A stretch of DNA of 64,000 nt. Origin: a virus. Every line of letters starts with the position of its first letter. The first letter of the stretch is position 1. Below, one piece after another: positions 23,147-30,818 of this stretch. The stretch spans positions 1 to 64,000 of IMG/VR virus record IMGVR_UViG_3300020474_000008. The stretch is one strand, 5' to 3'. Under the pieces are notes generated by a model, which did not search any database, had not been told where the DNA came from, and saw only the letters and a list, made by a program, of their open reading frames with translations. The position numbers and the translations under genes are program-made.

Positions 23147-23865
23147 TACTCAATAATTGGACCAAAAACAGTAGACCCAGTGATTTGGGCTTCGCAATAT
23201 CTATCTTTATTCTTATCAATGATTTGTTTGACATAATCCATGTCAACTAAATCTGGATGCACCCACCAATCTTCAAAGGGAAGATTGTATTCTTGATTGT
23301 CATTTACATCAGGGAACACAAGAACATAACCACGCTCTTCAAAGATTTTTCTAGAACCATCTCTCACCTTGTGAAAATTTTCATAGTCATAGGGTCTGCC
23401 CTGGTTCAGTGGACTACCACTATTGTGTGGACTGTTTGGTTCACCAACATAAATGTCATGCTCAAATGTGATTGTAGCAAACTTATGGTGGTCCATAACC
23501 TGATCATTTAACTTTTGAAGCAAAGTTAAAGGACTCAACAAACCTGGTTCTAAATCAATTTGCAAGAAGTCAATTGTTTCAGGGACTTCAAGTTTTGAAA
23601 ATAGAAGTGCATAGTCATGATCCACTGCATCACCAATGATGTATGTAGTATCTTCACCCCTATGCTTCTCATATAGTGGTGCATACTTTTCTTCCCACTC
23701 AAACATCAATCCTTTCCAACCATACTCACTTTCAAGCAAATATGTATTGTTATCATTGATAGGTTCTTGGGATCCAAACTCTAAGAAGTATCCATTCTTC
23801 TTAAACTTATTAACATTCAGGACAAATTTATCCTGTCCTGCTGCTCCATTATATTTGATAGTCAT
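23143..23865 (-). CDS. FkbM-like methyltransferase
   Basis: A 240-aa protein. NGYFLEFGSQEPINDNNTYL with GWKGLMFEWEEKYAPLYEKH resembles the FkbM motif I region, and IDFLQIDLEPGLLSPLTLLQ gives the D-x-E/D motif followed by the binding loop. Such enzymes O-methylate sugars in glycan clusters. The substrate is unknown. Confidence 0.75.
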   Translation of the reverse strand: MTIKYNGAAGQDKFVLNVNKFKKNGYFLEFGSQEPINDNNTYLLESEYGWKGLMFEWEEKYAPLYEKHRGEDTTYIIGDAVDHDYALLFSKLEVPETIDFLQIDLEPGLLSPLTLLQKLNDQVMDHHKFATITFEHDIYVGEPNSPHNSGSPLNQGRPYDYENFHKVRDGSRKIFEERGYVLVFPDVNDNQEYNLPFEDWWVHPDLVDMDYVKQIIDKNKDRYCEAQITGSTVFGPIIEY

Positions 23866-25193
23866 GTTGTTTGATTAATAATGCTTCTAATCTTCTGAGT
23901 CTTCTTATCCCTAGGTATTTCAGATACCTTCATCACACTGTAATTCATGTCACCAAGCCTTGACCTCAATCCATTTACAATTTCACTATGTATGTCCTCA
24001 TCACAGTCCTCATTCTGCACATAGTTGAATGTAATGTCCTTGCTTGACTTCTGAATGATCTGGAACATTTTAACAGCAGGCATCTTCTTGTCAATCCAAC
24101 TGTAAAAGTTCACACCAGGTAGTCTGGAACCAGAAGCAGATACCAGAATATCACTGCTTCTACCATTAATCTCCTTGATCTTATCATCCTCCAACACAAA
24201 GGTGTCCTCAGTCTTGTATCTAATCAGAGGCATGTAGTGGTTAATAAATCCAGTGGCAATCAAACCATGAGTACCATCACCATTATCATAGAATTCATCA
24301 ATACCATACTCCAAGTTCTGAATGTAATCCTTTGAATCCTCTGTCTGATACATGAAGGATACCTTCTCCATCTGTCCATAATGACCACAAGGTTTGATAC
24401 CTAGGACAGCATCAACTTTATCATACCATTGATTCAACATCTTCTCAGATGTCACATGAATCTTTTCAATATCATTCAGGAACAGAACTTCTTCATCCAA
24501 GAGACAAGCAAGGATGTAAGCAGAGGATGGATAGGTACAGATTGTCTGGTAGTATCCTGAATTAATCTTATCAACATACAAGTGAACTGTATCTTTGTTG
24601 AGATGATAGGCAGACATATACAGTCTCTTCAACTCATGGTCATAGTACCACAGTGGTGAATCACTATTCTTAGGCACATACCTTCTCAACCACACACTGG
24701 GAGTGTCATACATCTCTGCTCCCTGCTGTTGGTAGGCACGCATATTAAATGCTGCCTCCCTCTTGAAGACATCATCATTGACAAAGAACTTTAACTTATC
24801 ACCACTAGAACCACTAGTTGTAATAGGATATGCCTTTTGATGTGATAGGTTTGAGGCAATAAGATTATTCCTATTCTCCATGATAATCTTCTTTGTGAGA
24901 ACTGGAAACTTCTTCAAGTCATCAACAGTCTGAAAATCATCAGGGGTCCAATTATTATCAACAAATATCTGTCTATAATAGGGAACATTGTTATAGCAAT
25001 GGTGCAGCAACACCCTCATCTCTGACAGTTGATACTCTTTCTTTCTCCACTCAGACCAAGCAACAGATTCCGTTAAAAAAGAAAGTGTATCTTCATACAC
25101 TTTCCCATACCTTTTTGAAAAGGGAACTACATTATAGTACAGTCTCTTAATTATATTAGGAGACTTCTTAACAATACTTTTGATGGTTCCCAT
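23862..25193 (-). CDS. CapK/PaaK-like adenylate-forming enzyme
   Basis: About 443 aa. KKFPVLTKKIIMENRNNLIA, the Ser/Gly loop AYPITTSGSSGDKLKFFV and CGHYGQMEKVSFMYQTEDSK match the phenylacetate-CoA ligase (coenzyme F390 synthetase) family. In polysaccharide loci the CapK branch is linked to adding acyl or amino-acid substituents. The adenylating loop is intact. The start at 25193 (MGTIKSIVKK) overlaps the upstream phosphatase gene by 26 bp. Confidence 0.82.
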   Translation of the reverse strand: MGTIKSIVKKSPNIIKRLYYNVVPFSKRYGKVYEDTLSFLTESVAWSEWRKKEYQLSEMRVLLHHCYNNVPYYRQIFVDNNWTPDDFQTVDDLKKFPVLTKKIIMENRNNLIASNLSHQKAYPITTSGSSGDKLKFFVNDDVFKREAAFNMRAYQQQGAEMYDTPSVWLRRYVPKNSDSPLWYYDHELKRLYMSAYHLNKDTVHLYVDKINSGYYQTICTYPSSAYILACLLDEEVLFLNDIEKIHVTSEKMLNQWYDKVDAVLGIKPCGHYGQMEKVSFMYQTEDSKDYIQNLEYGIDEFYDNGDGTHGLIATGFINHYMPLIRYKTEDTFVLEDDKIKEINGRSSDILVSASGSRLPGVNFYSWIDKKMPAVKMFQIIQKSSKDITFNYVQNEDCDEDIHSEIVNGLRSRLGDMNYSVMKVSEIPRDKKTQKIRSIINQTT

Positions 25194-25506
25194 TGAAAAA
25201 ATCCTCACTGTTTACTGCTTTGTCATCAATATAATAAGTTGCAGAGAACTTGACACCTGTCCTGAGAATATGGAATTTCAAACCCCATGAACGCAGTTGG
25301 TCAAAGGTTTTTTCATAGTGATTAATCTTAGAGTCACATCCTCTACCAGTTTCAATGATGATGTAGTGACCCTCTGACCACAACTTATTGACTACCTCAA
25401 TTCTATCACGATATGGGACAGCTGCAAAGTAATCCCACCTACCTTCTTCTTCAATGTATGGTGGATCACACAGTGTATGGTCTAGGTCAAAGCAGTATTT
25501 GTTCAT
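25168..25506 (-). CDS. HAD-superfamily phosphatase
   Basis: A 112-aa minimal HAD protein: KYCFDLDHTLCDPPYIEEEG carries D-x-D-x-T, IIIETGRGCDS motif II, and YYIDDKAVNSEDFF the acidic motif IV. Size matches capless sugar-phosphate phosphatases of capsule clusters. It could supply the bisphosphatase step needed between the HldE-like kinase and adenylyltransferase, though specificity is not readable. Confidence 0.85.
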   Translation of the reverse strand: MNKYCFDLDHTLCDPPYIEEEGRWDYFAAVPYRDRIEVVNKLWSEGHYIIIETGRGCDSKINHYEKTFDQLRSWGLKFHILRTGVKFSATYYIDDKAVNSEDFFNGNHQKYC

Positions 25507-26375
25507 TTAAGTTTCTCCTTTACGTAATCAAGTGCTTCATAATAATCCATCAGTTCATCATGAGATAATCCTTTTAGATATTCCCAAAGTTGGTTATTCT
25601 TTGTCATAAAAGGATTACTATAATGAGAGTTGGGTGTTCTCTTATGCTCCATATGGTATGCATAGTTATTGATTCTACCAATCTTGTAACCAAACATACT
25701 CCATCTATGGTGCCTTTCTACATCCTCTGGGGCATATGCAATAAAGTTTTCATTCTCTAAGTATCCATCCATGTAGACTTGTTTATTAAAGAACTGAACC
25801 ATACCATACTCTGCCCAACCTTCACCATTACCATGAGGAGCATATCCATAGGACTGGTCAAGCACTTCTGGTTTCCAAGTGGCAACAAACTCCTGCACAA
25901 TTGGTTGTTTGAGTAGGGCATCAAGGTCATCAACATCCTCAATGTGTGTATTCAGGACAACTTTTCTCTCTCCTCTCTCACCAAATCTATATGGATATAC
26001 CACATCTGATTCATGACTATCCAACATCTCCTTTGCTGTCACATAAGAACTGATAGGAAGAATGATATCACTATCATAGTTCACCACAATATCAGTCTCT
26101 GCATCCAGAACCATCTCATTCAGGAGTCTTGTCCTGTGAAAGTGGTCATCATGATTCTCTTCATACTGATAGATCAGATTAGATGTATCAGCAATAGATT
26201 TGATAGTGGGAAGTGCCCACAATTCAAACTTCTTCATCTCATCTGATTCTTTTACAATGACTTTACAGTCAAAGTTATTCAGAAGGAATGATGTGGAAAG
26301 GATGATGTTCCTCAATCTGTCATCAGTATCAATCCTCAGGGGGATGATAAAGGTTACATTACTAAGGTCAATCAT
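25503..26375 (-). CDS. GT-A glycosyltransferase (family 2/chondroitin-synthase-like)
   Basis: About 290 aa. NVTFIIPLRIDTDDRLRNII starts a GT2-type domain, and TDIVVNYDSDIILPISSYVT carries the DxD metal site. GWAEYGMVQFFNKQVYMDGY corresponds to the acceptor-side G-W-x-x-x-D/E region of the galactosyltransferase C-terminal domain. ATGA overlap with the GT11 gene sets the start at 26375. Confidence 0.82.
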   Translation of the reverse strand: MIDLSNVTFIIPLRIDTDDRLRNIILSTSFLLNNFDCKVIVKESDEMKKFELWALPTIKSIADTSNLIYQYEENHDDHFHRTRLLNEMVLDAETDIVVNYDSDIILPISSYVTAKEMLDSHESDVVYPYRFGERGERKVVLNTHIEDVDDLDALLKQPIVQEFVATWKPEVLDQSYGYAPHGNGEGWAEYGMVQFFNKQVYMDGYLENENFIAYAPEDVERHHRWSMFGYKIGRINNYAYHMEHKRTPNSHYSNPFMTKNNQLWEYLKGLSHDELMDYYEALDYVKEKLK

Positions 26376-27166
26376 ATCCTCTTCCATCTAGCAGGAACCA
26401 GGTCTTTTGTATCATTCTTCTCATCCAGTGGTGGACCAAACCATCTCTTAGGTGCAATCACCTGCTTACTATCAGACAACCAAGCACCCCACCAGGAGAA
26501 GGAAGAGTTAGCAATGATGTGATACTGACACATAGACATCAGACACATATCAAACAGGTTACTGTTGCCCTCTGAGATAGAAAATCTGTCAGGAGCAAAC
26601 AACTTTTGGTCAAATGCCCAGATGGGATCATCAGTAAAGATGACAACAGGCAACTCTTGTGGCAACAAACTCAATGCAGTTTCATAGTAGTCAGTGGTCT
26701 GTGGACCATGCCATGGTTGCTCTACATAATCACCTCTACGAATGTGAAGAGCAATAATCTCATCAGACATTTCATCTCTCATCTCCTTTGCTGGATTGTA
26801 GATGTTTGGCAGGAAGGTAAAGTCTTCTAAGAGTTCATCTCTAATATCAGCAAAGTATTTCTCTGTCTGGAAGTATCCAAACAAATCAACATCATCAGGG
26901 CAGGTGTTATACAGGTCTTCATTAAAGTGGAAGTACCCTTCCTGCACCATATTCTGAGCATTATTAAACCTGATGTTCTCTGCTGGCAGACTATCTAATT
27001 TGAATGCCTCAAACAACTGGTGCTCCTTATATGGATCACTGAAAGTGCTGGGTGGAATGGTGAAGTCATAACCATGCTTCTTAGCAATGGACTTCAACGT
27101 AGAGTATTGAAACATCTGGTTTCCAAGGCGACCCCAGAAACCAAGATGATTAAAACTGATTGTCAT
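26372..27166 (-). CDS. Family 11 glycosyltransferase (fucosyltransferase-like), copy 2
   Basis: A 264-aa protein beginning MTISFNHLGFWGRLGNQMFQ at 27166, 1 bp after the stop of the epimerase gene. EIIALHIRRGDYVEQPWHGP is the donor-binding motif and ANSSFSWWGAWLSDSKQVIA the C-terminal family signature. It is directly coupled to a GDP-mannose 3,5-epimerase-like gene, suggesting the donor may be GDP-L-galactose instead of GDP-L-fucose. Confidence 0.9.
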   Translation of the reverse strand: MTISFNHLGFWGRLGNQMFQYSTLKSIAKKHGYDFTIPPSTFSDPYKEHQLFEAFKLDSLPAENIRFNNAQNMVQEGYFHFNEDLYNTCPDDVDLFGYFQTEKYFADIRDELLEDFTFLPNIYNPAKEMRDEMSDEIIALHIRRGDYVEQPWHGPQTTDYYETALSLLPQELPVVIFTDDPIWAFDQKLFAPDRFSISEGNSNLFDMCLMSMCQYHIIANSSFSWWGAWLSDSKQVIAPKRWFGPPLDEKNDTKDLVPARWKRI

Positions 27167-27167
27167 A

Positions 27168-28244
27168 TCAAACAGGATGATGAAGTGGAATGTATGGTTC
27201 TGAACTTTTGATCTGTGATTTAATCCAAGTATATGTCTTTCTGATACCCTCTTCAAGTGTCTGTGAATAATCCCAACCAAGTTTTTCTCTAATGAGATCA
27301 TTGTTGGAGTTACGTCCTCTGACACCCAAAGGAGCATCCAGTTTATGCATCTTTCTTACTTCCTTGCCTGCAACCCTAGCAGCAGTTTCTACCAGTTCAT
27401 TGATGGTTACCATCTCTTCTGAACCAATATTCACTGGTCCCATGAAGTCTGAGTCCATCATGCGTCTGGTTGCTTCAATACATTCATCGATGTACAAGAA
27501 GGATCTAGTCTGTAACCCATCTCCCCACACCTCAATAGCTCCACCCTCCTCTGGGAGGTATGCAACCTTGCGACAGATTGCTGCTGGTGCTTTCTCACGC
27601 CCACCATCCCAGGTTCCTTCTGGTCCAAAAATGTTGTGATAACGAGCCACTCTAACAGGGATACCATGATTACGATTGTAAGCAAAATAAAGACGTTCTG
27701 AGAAGAGTTTCTCCCATCCATATTCTGAGTCTGGGTTTGCTGGGTACGCTGATTCTTCACGGCAGTCAGGGTTATCAGGGTCTACTTGATTATGCTCTGG
27801 GTACATACAAGCAGAACCAGAATAGAAGATCTTGGTCCTGTTGCCAACCCTTTCATTCATCTCCCTTTGTGATTCCAACACATTCAGATTAATCTGAACT
27901 GAGTTGTGCATGATGTCAGCATCATTCTCACCAGTGAAAACAAAACCAGCACCACCCATATCAGCAGCAAACTGATAGATCTCATCAAAGCCATGAATGT
28001 AACGAAGAGGGACAGAGTTATAGAAGTTACCCCTGTCACCTTTATATTCTAAACATCTTTCTACAAATCTTTTATCTCTTAGATCTCCTACAACAAATTC
28101 ATTGGCAGCAGTGGGAGTATATTCAGGAATTTTGAGATCAACACCTCTCACCCAATACCCATCATCACGCAGTCTCTTGACCATGTGACTACCAATGAAT
28201 CCACCTGCGCCAAGAACAAGCGCTTTCTTTACATATTGAGCCAT
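27168..28244 (-). CDS. GDP-mannose 3,5-epimerase-like
   Basis: A 358-aa short-chain enzyme strongly resembling plant GME. Motifs: LGAGGFIGSHMVKRLRDDGY (NAD), SGSACMYPEHNQ (catalytic Ser/Cys region), YGWEKLFSERLYFAYNR (YxxxK), RYHNIFGPEGTWDGGREKAP, WGDGLQTRSFLYIDECIEAT, PVNIGSEEMVTINELVE and GVRGRNSNNDLIREKLGW. The REKAPAA and GDGLQTRSF blocks are near-diagnostic for GME, which converts GDP-mannose to GDP-L-galactose and GDP-L-gulose. First gene of the sugar operon. Confidence 0.9.
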   Translation of the reverse strand: MAQYVKKALVLGAGGFIGSHMVKRLRDDGYWVRGVDLKIPEYTPTAANEFVVGDLRDKRFVERCLEYKGDRGNFYNSVPLRYIHGFDEIYQFAADMGGAGFVFTGENDADIMHNSVQINLNVLESQREMNERVGNRTKIFYSGSACMYPEHNQVDPDNPDCREESAYPANPDSEYGWEKLFSERLYFAYNRNHGIPVRVARYHNIFGPEGTWDGGREKAPAAICRKVAYLPEEGGAIEVWGDGLQTRSFLYIDECIEATRRMMDSDFMGPVNIGSEEMVTINELVETAARVAGKEVRKMHKLDAPLGVRGRNSNNDLIREKLGWDYSQTLEEGIRKTYTWIKSQIKSSEPYIPLHHPV

Positions 28245-28267
28245 GCTAAATCAAAAACTATACAACA

Positions 28268-28296
28268 ATTATATCAACCACCTACTTTTTTGACAA
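28268..28296 (-). promoter_or_regulatory. Sigma70-type promoter of the sugar operon
   Basis: Minus strand TTGTCA (28296-28291), 17 bp, TATAAT (28273-28268). It lies in the last codons of the upstream gene, 24 bp before the ATG at 28244. One -35 mismatch. The form is identical to the methyltransferase promoter at 43930-43958. Confidence 0.75.
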
Positions 28297-28507
28297 GAGC
28301 ATCAAAGTTGGGTTCCATCAATGATACAATCTTCCACAAAATTTCAGTCTTGTCACCAGCAGGTGCTGATGCATCAGTGGTGTGCTCATGAGTTTGGAGT
28401 GCTCTTACTTCTGCCTCCAACTTCTTCAATCTTGCTTCAACTTCTACGTCATACTTGGACATTGCTGCCCCAGTAGCAGACTTTGCTGCTGATCCTTTTG
28501 CTGCCAT
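28274..28507 (-). CDS. Small coiled-coil, late-type protein
   Basis: A 77-aa protein: Ala/Ser/Lys-rich start (MAAKGSAAKSATGAAMSKYD), a coiled coil (EARLKKLEAEVRALQTHEH) and a short helical tail. It has its own CTAAATA late promoter 25 bp upstream, placed right after a terminator. Small late proteins with this layout are often virion components; that is a guess. Confidence 0.75.
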   Translation of the reverse strand: MAAKGSAAKSATGAAMSKYDVEVEARLKKLEAEVRALQTHEHTTDASAPAGDKTEILWKIVSLMEPNFDALVKKVGG

Positions 28508-28532
28508 TTTTCCATTTTCAAAACTAACACCC

Positions 28533-28539
28533 TATTTAG
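28533..28539 (-). promoter_or_regulatory. Late promoter motif CTAAATA
   Basis: CTAAATA on the minus strand directly follows the T-tract of the terminator at 28540-28571 and sits 25 bp upstream of the ATG at 28507. Confidence 0.6.
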
Positions 28540-28571
28540 AAAAAAAGCAGGGTAGGTTTCCCCACCCTGCT
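28540..28571 (-). terminator. Intrinsic terminator
   Basis: AGCAGGGT and ACCCTGCT arms around a 10-nt loop, followed by seven T residues on the minus strand. Ends the operon at 28628-29327. Confidence 0.9.
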
Positions 28572-28627
28572 TTACAAAGGTCCATGCACGCCACTTGCTC
28601 TTTGTCTGGAAGCAAGAAACCAACGGA

Positions 28628-28879
28628 TTATTCATCCCGACCAGTGCTGTTTGAGTCCATCCGTGACTTGATAAGATCAATTCTTACCTTTAAATTCTCT
28701 TCTGATTCTCTTTGATAGATGCCATAACTAATATTCATCAGTGTCTGAACTGTCTTCCAACCATGATACCTCTTCTGAGATTTGAACCTCTTGAAGGTAT
28801 CTTCTAGTAGAAGATTTGCATCAGATACTGTCATCCAAGGATGAACAAAGGTTAGATTGATGGCATCTTCCTGGAACAT
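28628..28879 (-). CDS. Small soluble protein
   Basis: About 83 aa from the ATG at 28879, which shares a base with the TAA of the upstream gene (MFQEDAINLTFVHPWMTVSD). Helical and charged, with aromatic clusters (RYHGWKTVQTLMNISYGIYQ). An earlier in-frame Met would overlap the neighbour and is disfavoured. Function unknown. Confidence 0.7.
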   Translation of the reverse strand: MFQEDAINLTFVHPWMTVSDANLLLEDTFKRFKSQKRYHGWKTVQTLMNISYGIYQRESEENLKVRIDLIKSRMDSNSTGRDE

Positions 28880-29121
28880 TAGGAAACTCTTTTTGCTACG
28901 TCTTTGACATAACAAGGAACACCATCAGGATCTAACCATTTGGTATATTCAAAGTCTTCCATAGCAGTAAGCAACTGCATTTGGTTGTCACAAAGATACA
29001 TGTCTTTGTATTTACCAGTGTAGGAATCTACTTTTTGAATCCTGTAATCAGGCATACCATTAAGTTCAATGGTGCCTTTCTCAACATAACGATAGGGGAA
29101 TTGTTCTAGAAGAATCTTCAT
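28879..29121 (-). CDS. Small soluble protein
   Basis: An 80-aa protein (MKILLEQFPYRYVEKGTIEL...) with mixed alpha/beta composition. No recognised motif. ATGA overlap with the upstream gene. Confidence 0.7.
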   Translation of the reverse strand: MKILLEQFPYRYVEKGTIELNGMPDYRIQKVDSYTGKYKDMYLCDNQMQLLTAMEDFEYTKWLDPDGVPCYVKDVAKRVS

Positions 29122-29327
29122 GCCACAGTATTGAGATCAGAAGCAAGGTAATCAAGAAGGATATCATAGTCATCCAGGGGATCACCTGAAAAAACTACTC
29201 CACTGTTCTCATAAAACTTACGAACTTTTTTGTAAAGTTTTGGATTCTTTACATCCAAGAAGAAGTCTCCTTTGACAGCACACTGAAGAGTGTTGATGTC
29301 CTTTTTGAACTTGGAAGTGATTGTCAT
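29118..29327 (-). CDS. Small soluble protein
   Basis: A 69-aa protein (MTITSKFKKDINTLQCAVKG... PLDDYDILLDYLASDLNTVA), basic at the N-terminus and acidic at the C-terminus. First gene of a three-gene unit behind the promoter at 29350-29378. Function unknown. Confidence 0.7.
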   Translation of the reverse strand: MTITSKFKKDINTLQCAVKGDFFLDVKNPKLYKKVRKFYENSGVVFSGDPLDDYDILLDYLASDLNTVA

Positions 29328-29349
29328 TGTCCTGTTTGGATACCTTGTA

Positions 29350-29378
29350 ATTCTATAATGATTGACCTATTTGGTCAA
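29350..29378 (-). promoter_or_regulatory. Sigma70-type promoter
   Basis: Minus strand TTGACC (29378-29373), 17 bp, TAGAAT (29355-29350), one mismatch in each hexamer. It is 23 bp upstream of the ATG at 29327 and just past tRNA-Ile. Confidence 0.6.
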
Positions 29379-29402
29379 GGGGACAGTAAAGGCACTGTCC
29401 AA

Positions 29403-29474
29403 TGGGAACACTGGGAATTGAACCCAGACTAAGCCCTTATAAGGAGCTCGCTCTAACCGTTAAGCTATGCTCCC
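29403..29474 (-). tRNA. tRNA-Ile (anticodon UAU)
   Basis: 72 nt. Acceptor GGGAGCA/TGTTCCC, D arm GCTT..GAGC, anticodon stem AGCTC/GGGCT with loop CTTATAA, T arm CTGGG/CCCAG, discriminator A. Reads the AUA codon directly, which many bacterial hosts decode instead with a modified CAU anticodon. Confidence 0.93.
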
Positions 29475-29479
29475 AGGAG

Positions 29480-29650
29480 TTAGGAGGCTTCGTTGTGGTC
29501 TGTGTATATCTTTATTATCTCATCATCATAGGGGACCATTACTGCCCTATCCCCATTCTCATTTTCTATACCAATTGTCTCCCCATTCTCCACTCTTTCC
29601 ATAAGAGTTTCCCAGTTCTCCTGCCAGTATTCCACAGAGAAGTATTCCAT
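29480..29650 (-). CDS. Phd/YefM-like antitoxin-type protein, 56 aa
   Basis: MEYFSVEYWQENWETLMERV, then ENGETIGIENENGDRAVMVP, resembles the N-terminal fold of Phd/YefM antitoxins: a helix, then E-N-G-E-T-I and a strand ending in A-V-M-V-P. The C-terminal toxin-binding tail is short. No toxin gene lies next to it; neighbours are purC and tRNA-Ile. It may neutralise a host toxin or act as a small repressor. The similarity is pattern-based only. Confidence 0.65.
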   Translation of the reverse strand: MEYFSVEYWQENWETLMERVENGETIGIENENGDRAVMVPYDDEIIKIYTDHNEAS

Positions 29651-29665
29651 AGTTGATTTATATAG

Positions 29666-30355
29666 TCAAACAAATAATTGTAATTTTTCAAGGATTGTCT
29701 TATATGCTGGAACTAAATCTCCCTCATCCAATCTGAACAAATCCTTATCAAACCTATCTTGATTGTCCTTAGACCATAGTCTCATTGAGTCAGGAGATAT
29801 CTCATCAGCAAGAAGTAAATCTCCATGATTATCAATACCAAACTCAATCTTAAAATCAATCAAGTCCATACCTGTAAGATTGAATATGTTTAGAAGAAGT
29901 TCATTGATAATTGATGCCTGTTCTTGAAGGGGTTTAGGATCAATTCCCATTATTTTCACTCTATCAGGAGTAAGTAATGGGTCATGCTTTGAGTCATCTT
30001 TAAGGAAGAACTCTACAATAGCAGGAATGATTGGTTGTCCCTCTTGAATAGTTGTAGTTTTTACTATTGAACCTGCTGCTCTGTTCCTTACAATAACTTC
30101 TAATGGAAGTATTTTTACCTTCTTGCAAAGCATGTTGTTTGGACCAACCTGCCTTACATAATGATTCCTTATACCTAAATCTGCAAGTTTCTCAAAGAGA
30201 ATTGATGAGATCTGACAGCATAATGACCCCTTTCCTGCTGGATAATCCTCTTTCTCACCATTACCAGCAGTAACTTTATCATGATACTTGATGAGAACCT
30301 CCTCAGCATTCTCAGTATCATAAACTGATTTAACTTTTCCCTTTACTAAAAGCAT
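29666..30355 (-). CDS. purC: SAICAR synthase (phosphoribosylaminoimidazole-succinocarboxamide synthase)
   Basis: A 229-aa enzyme of full bacterial length. KGKVKSVYDTENAEEVLIKY is the ATP-binding start, LPLEVIVRNRAAGSIVKTTT the R-N-x-A-A-G-S signature, and DFKIEFGIDNHGDLLLADEI with SPDSMRLW holds the metal/aspartate site. Catalyses the aspartate ligation step of purine synthesis, raising purine supply for genome replication. It lies inside the tRNA array and is probably part of its transcript. Confidence 0.96.
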   Translation of the reverse strand: MLLVKGKVKSVYDTENAEEVLIKYHDKVTAGNGEKEDYPAGKGSLCCQISSILFEKLADLGIRNHYVRQVGPNNMLCKKVKILPLEVIVRNRAAGSIVKTTTIQEGQPIIPAIVEFFLKDDSKHDPLLTPDRVKIMGIDPKPLQEQASIINELLLNIFNLTGMDLIDFKIEFGIDNHGDLLLADEISPDSMRLWSKDNQDRFDKDLFRLDEGDLVPAYKTILEKLQLFV

Positions 30356-30377
30356 AATGTGTTATCCTAATGGACAA

Positions 30378-30462
30378 AGGAAGATCAGGGATTCGAACCC
30401 TGGAAGGTGTTACCCTTATTGGTTTTCAAGACCAACGCGATCAACCACTCTGCCAATCTTCC
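30378..30462 (-). tRNA. tRNA-Ser (anticodon UGA)
   Basis: 85 nt with a long variable arm, as in class II tRNAs. Acceptor GGAAGAT/ATCTTCC, anticodon stem TTGGT/ACCAA with loop CTTGAAA, T arm CAGGG/CCCTG. The base after the acceptor is T where serine tRNAs normally have G, so charging may be unusual, or the 3' boundary may differ slightly. Confidence 0.9.
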
Positions 30463-30465
30463 AAC

Positions 30466-30714
30466 TTAACGGACTTCAAAGTCCAATCTCTTGACTTTAC
30501 GTCTCCTTCTTTCTTCCTGATACAGTAGTTCTGCTCTGGAGAAGTGACTGTCAATTCTTTCTTCTACGTTGTTAGTGACCATAACAACCTTATCTAGGTC
30601 ATTAGCACCTACTTTATTGTCCACAACTCTCATTTGGTTGGGACATCCACAGAACTGAACCTTGCTAGTGCTTGTCAATTCTGCACCACATTCTTTGCAT
30701 CTGACTGTAATCAT
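30466..30714 (-). CDS. Small zinc-ribbon protein
   Basis: An 82-aa protein: CKECGAELTSTSKVQFCGC gives a C-x2-C...C-x-C metal site within the first 30 residues, followed by an Arg/Glu-rich helix (YQEERRRRKVKRLDFEVR). May bind nucleic acid. Lies between tRNA-Val and tRNA-Ser on the same strand. Confidence 0.75.
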   Translation of the reverse strand: MITVRCKECGAELTSTSKVQFCGCPNQMRVVDNKVGANDLDKVVMVTNNVEERIDSHFSRAELLYQEERRRRKVKRLDFEVR

Positions 30715-30743
30715 TAGAAAGCATTTAACCTCTTAGATGGTTA

Positions 30744-30815
30744 TGGGAGATACTGGATTCGAACCAGTGACACCCTGCGTGTAAAGCAGACATTCTACCA
30801 CTGAACTAATCTCCC
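30744..30815 (-). tRNA. tRNA-Val (anticodon UAC)
   Basis: 72 nt. Acceptor GGGAGAT/ATCTCCC, D arm GTTC..GAAT, anticodon stem TCTGC/GCAGG (the last pair is C-G at the loop, with one non-Watson-Crick pair) and loop TTTACAC, T arm ACTGG/CCAGT, discriminator A. Confidence 0.92.
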
Positions 30816-30818
30816 TGG

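Noticed and set aside
13736-28244. Sugar operon as a complete Wzy- or ABC-type capsule locus
   Set aside because: No flippase, polymerase or export gene was recognised, so a free-standing capsule system is not supported.
29480-29650. A complete toxin-antitoxin pair
   Set aside because: No toxin-like ORF lies on either side; neighbours are tRNA-Ile, the 29350 promoter region and purC.
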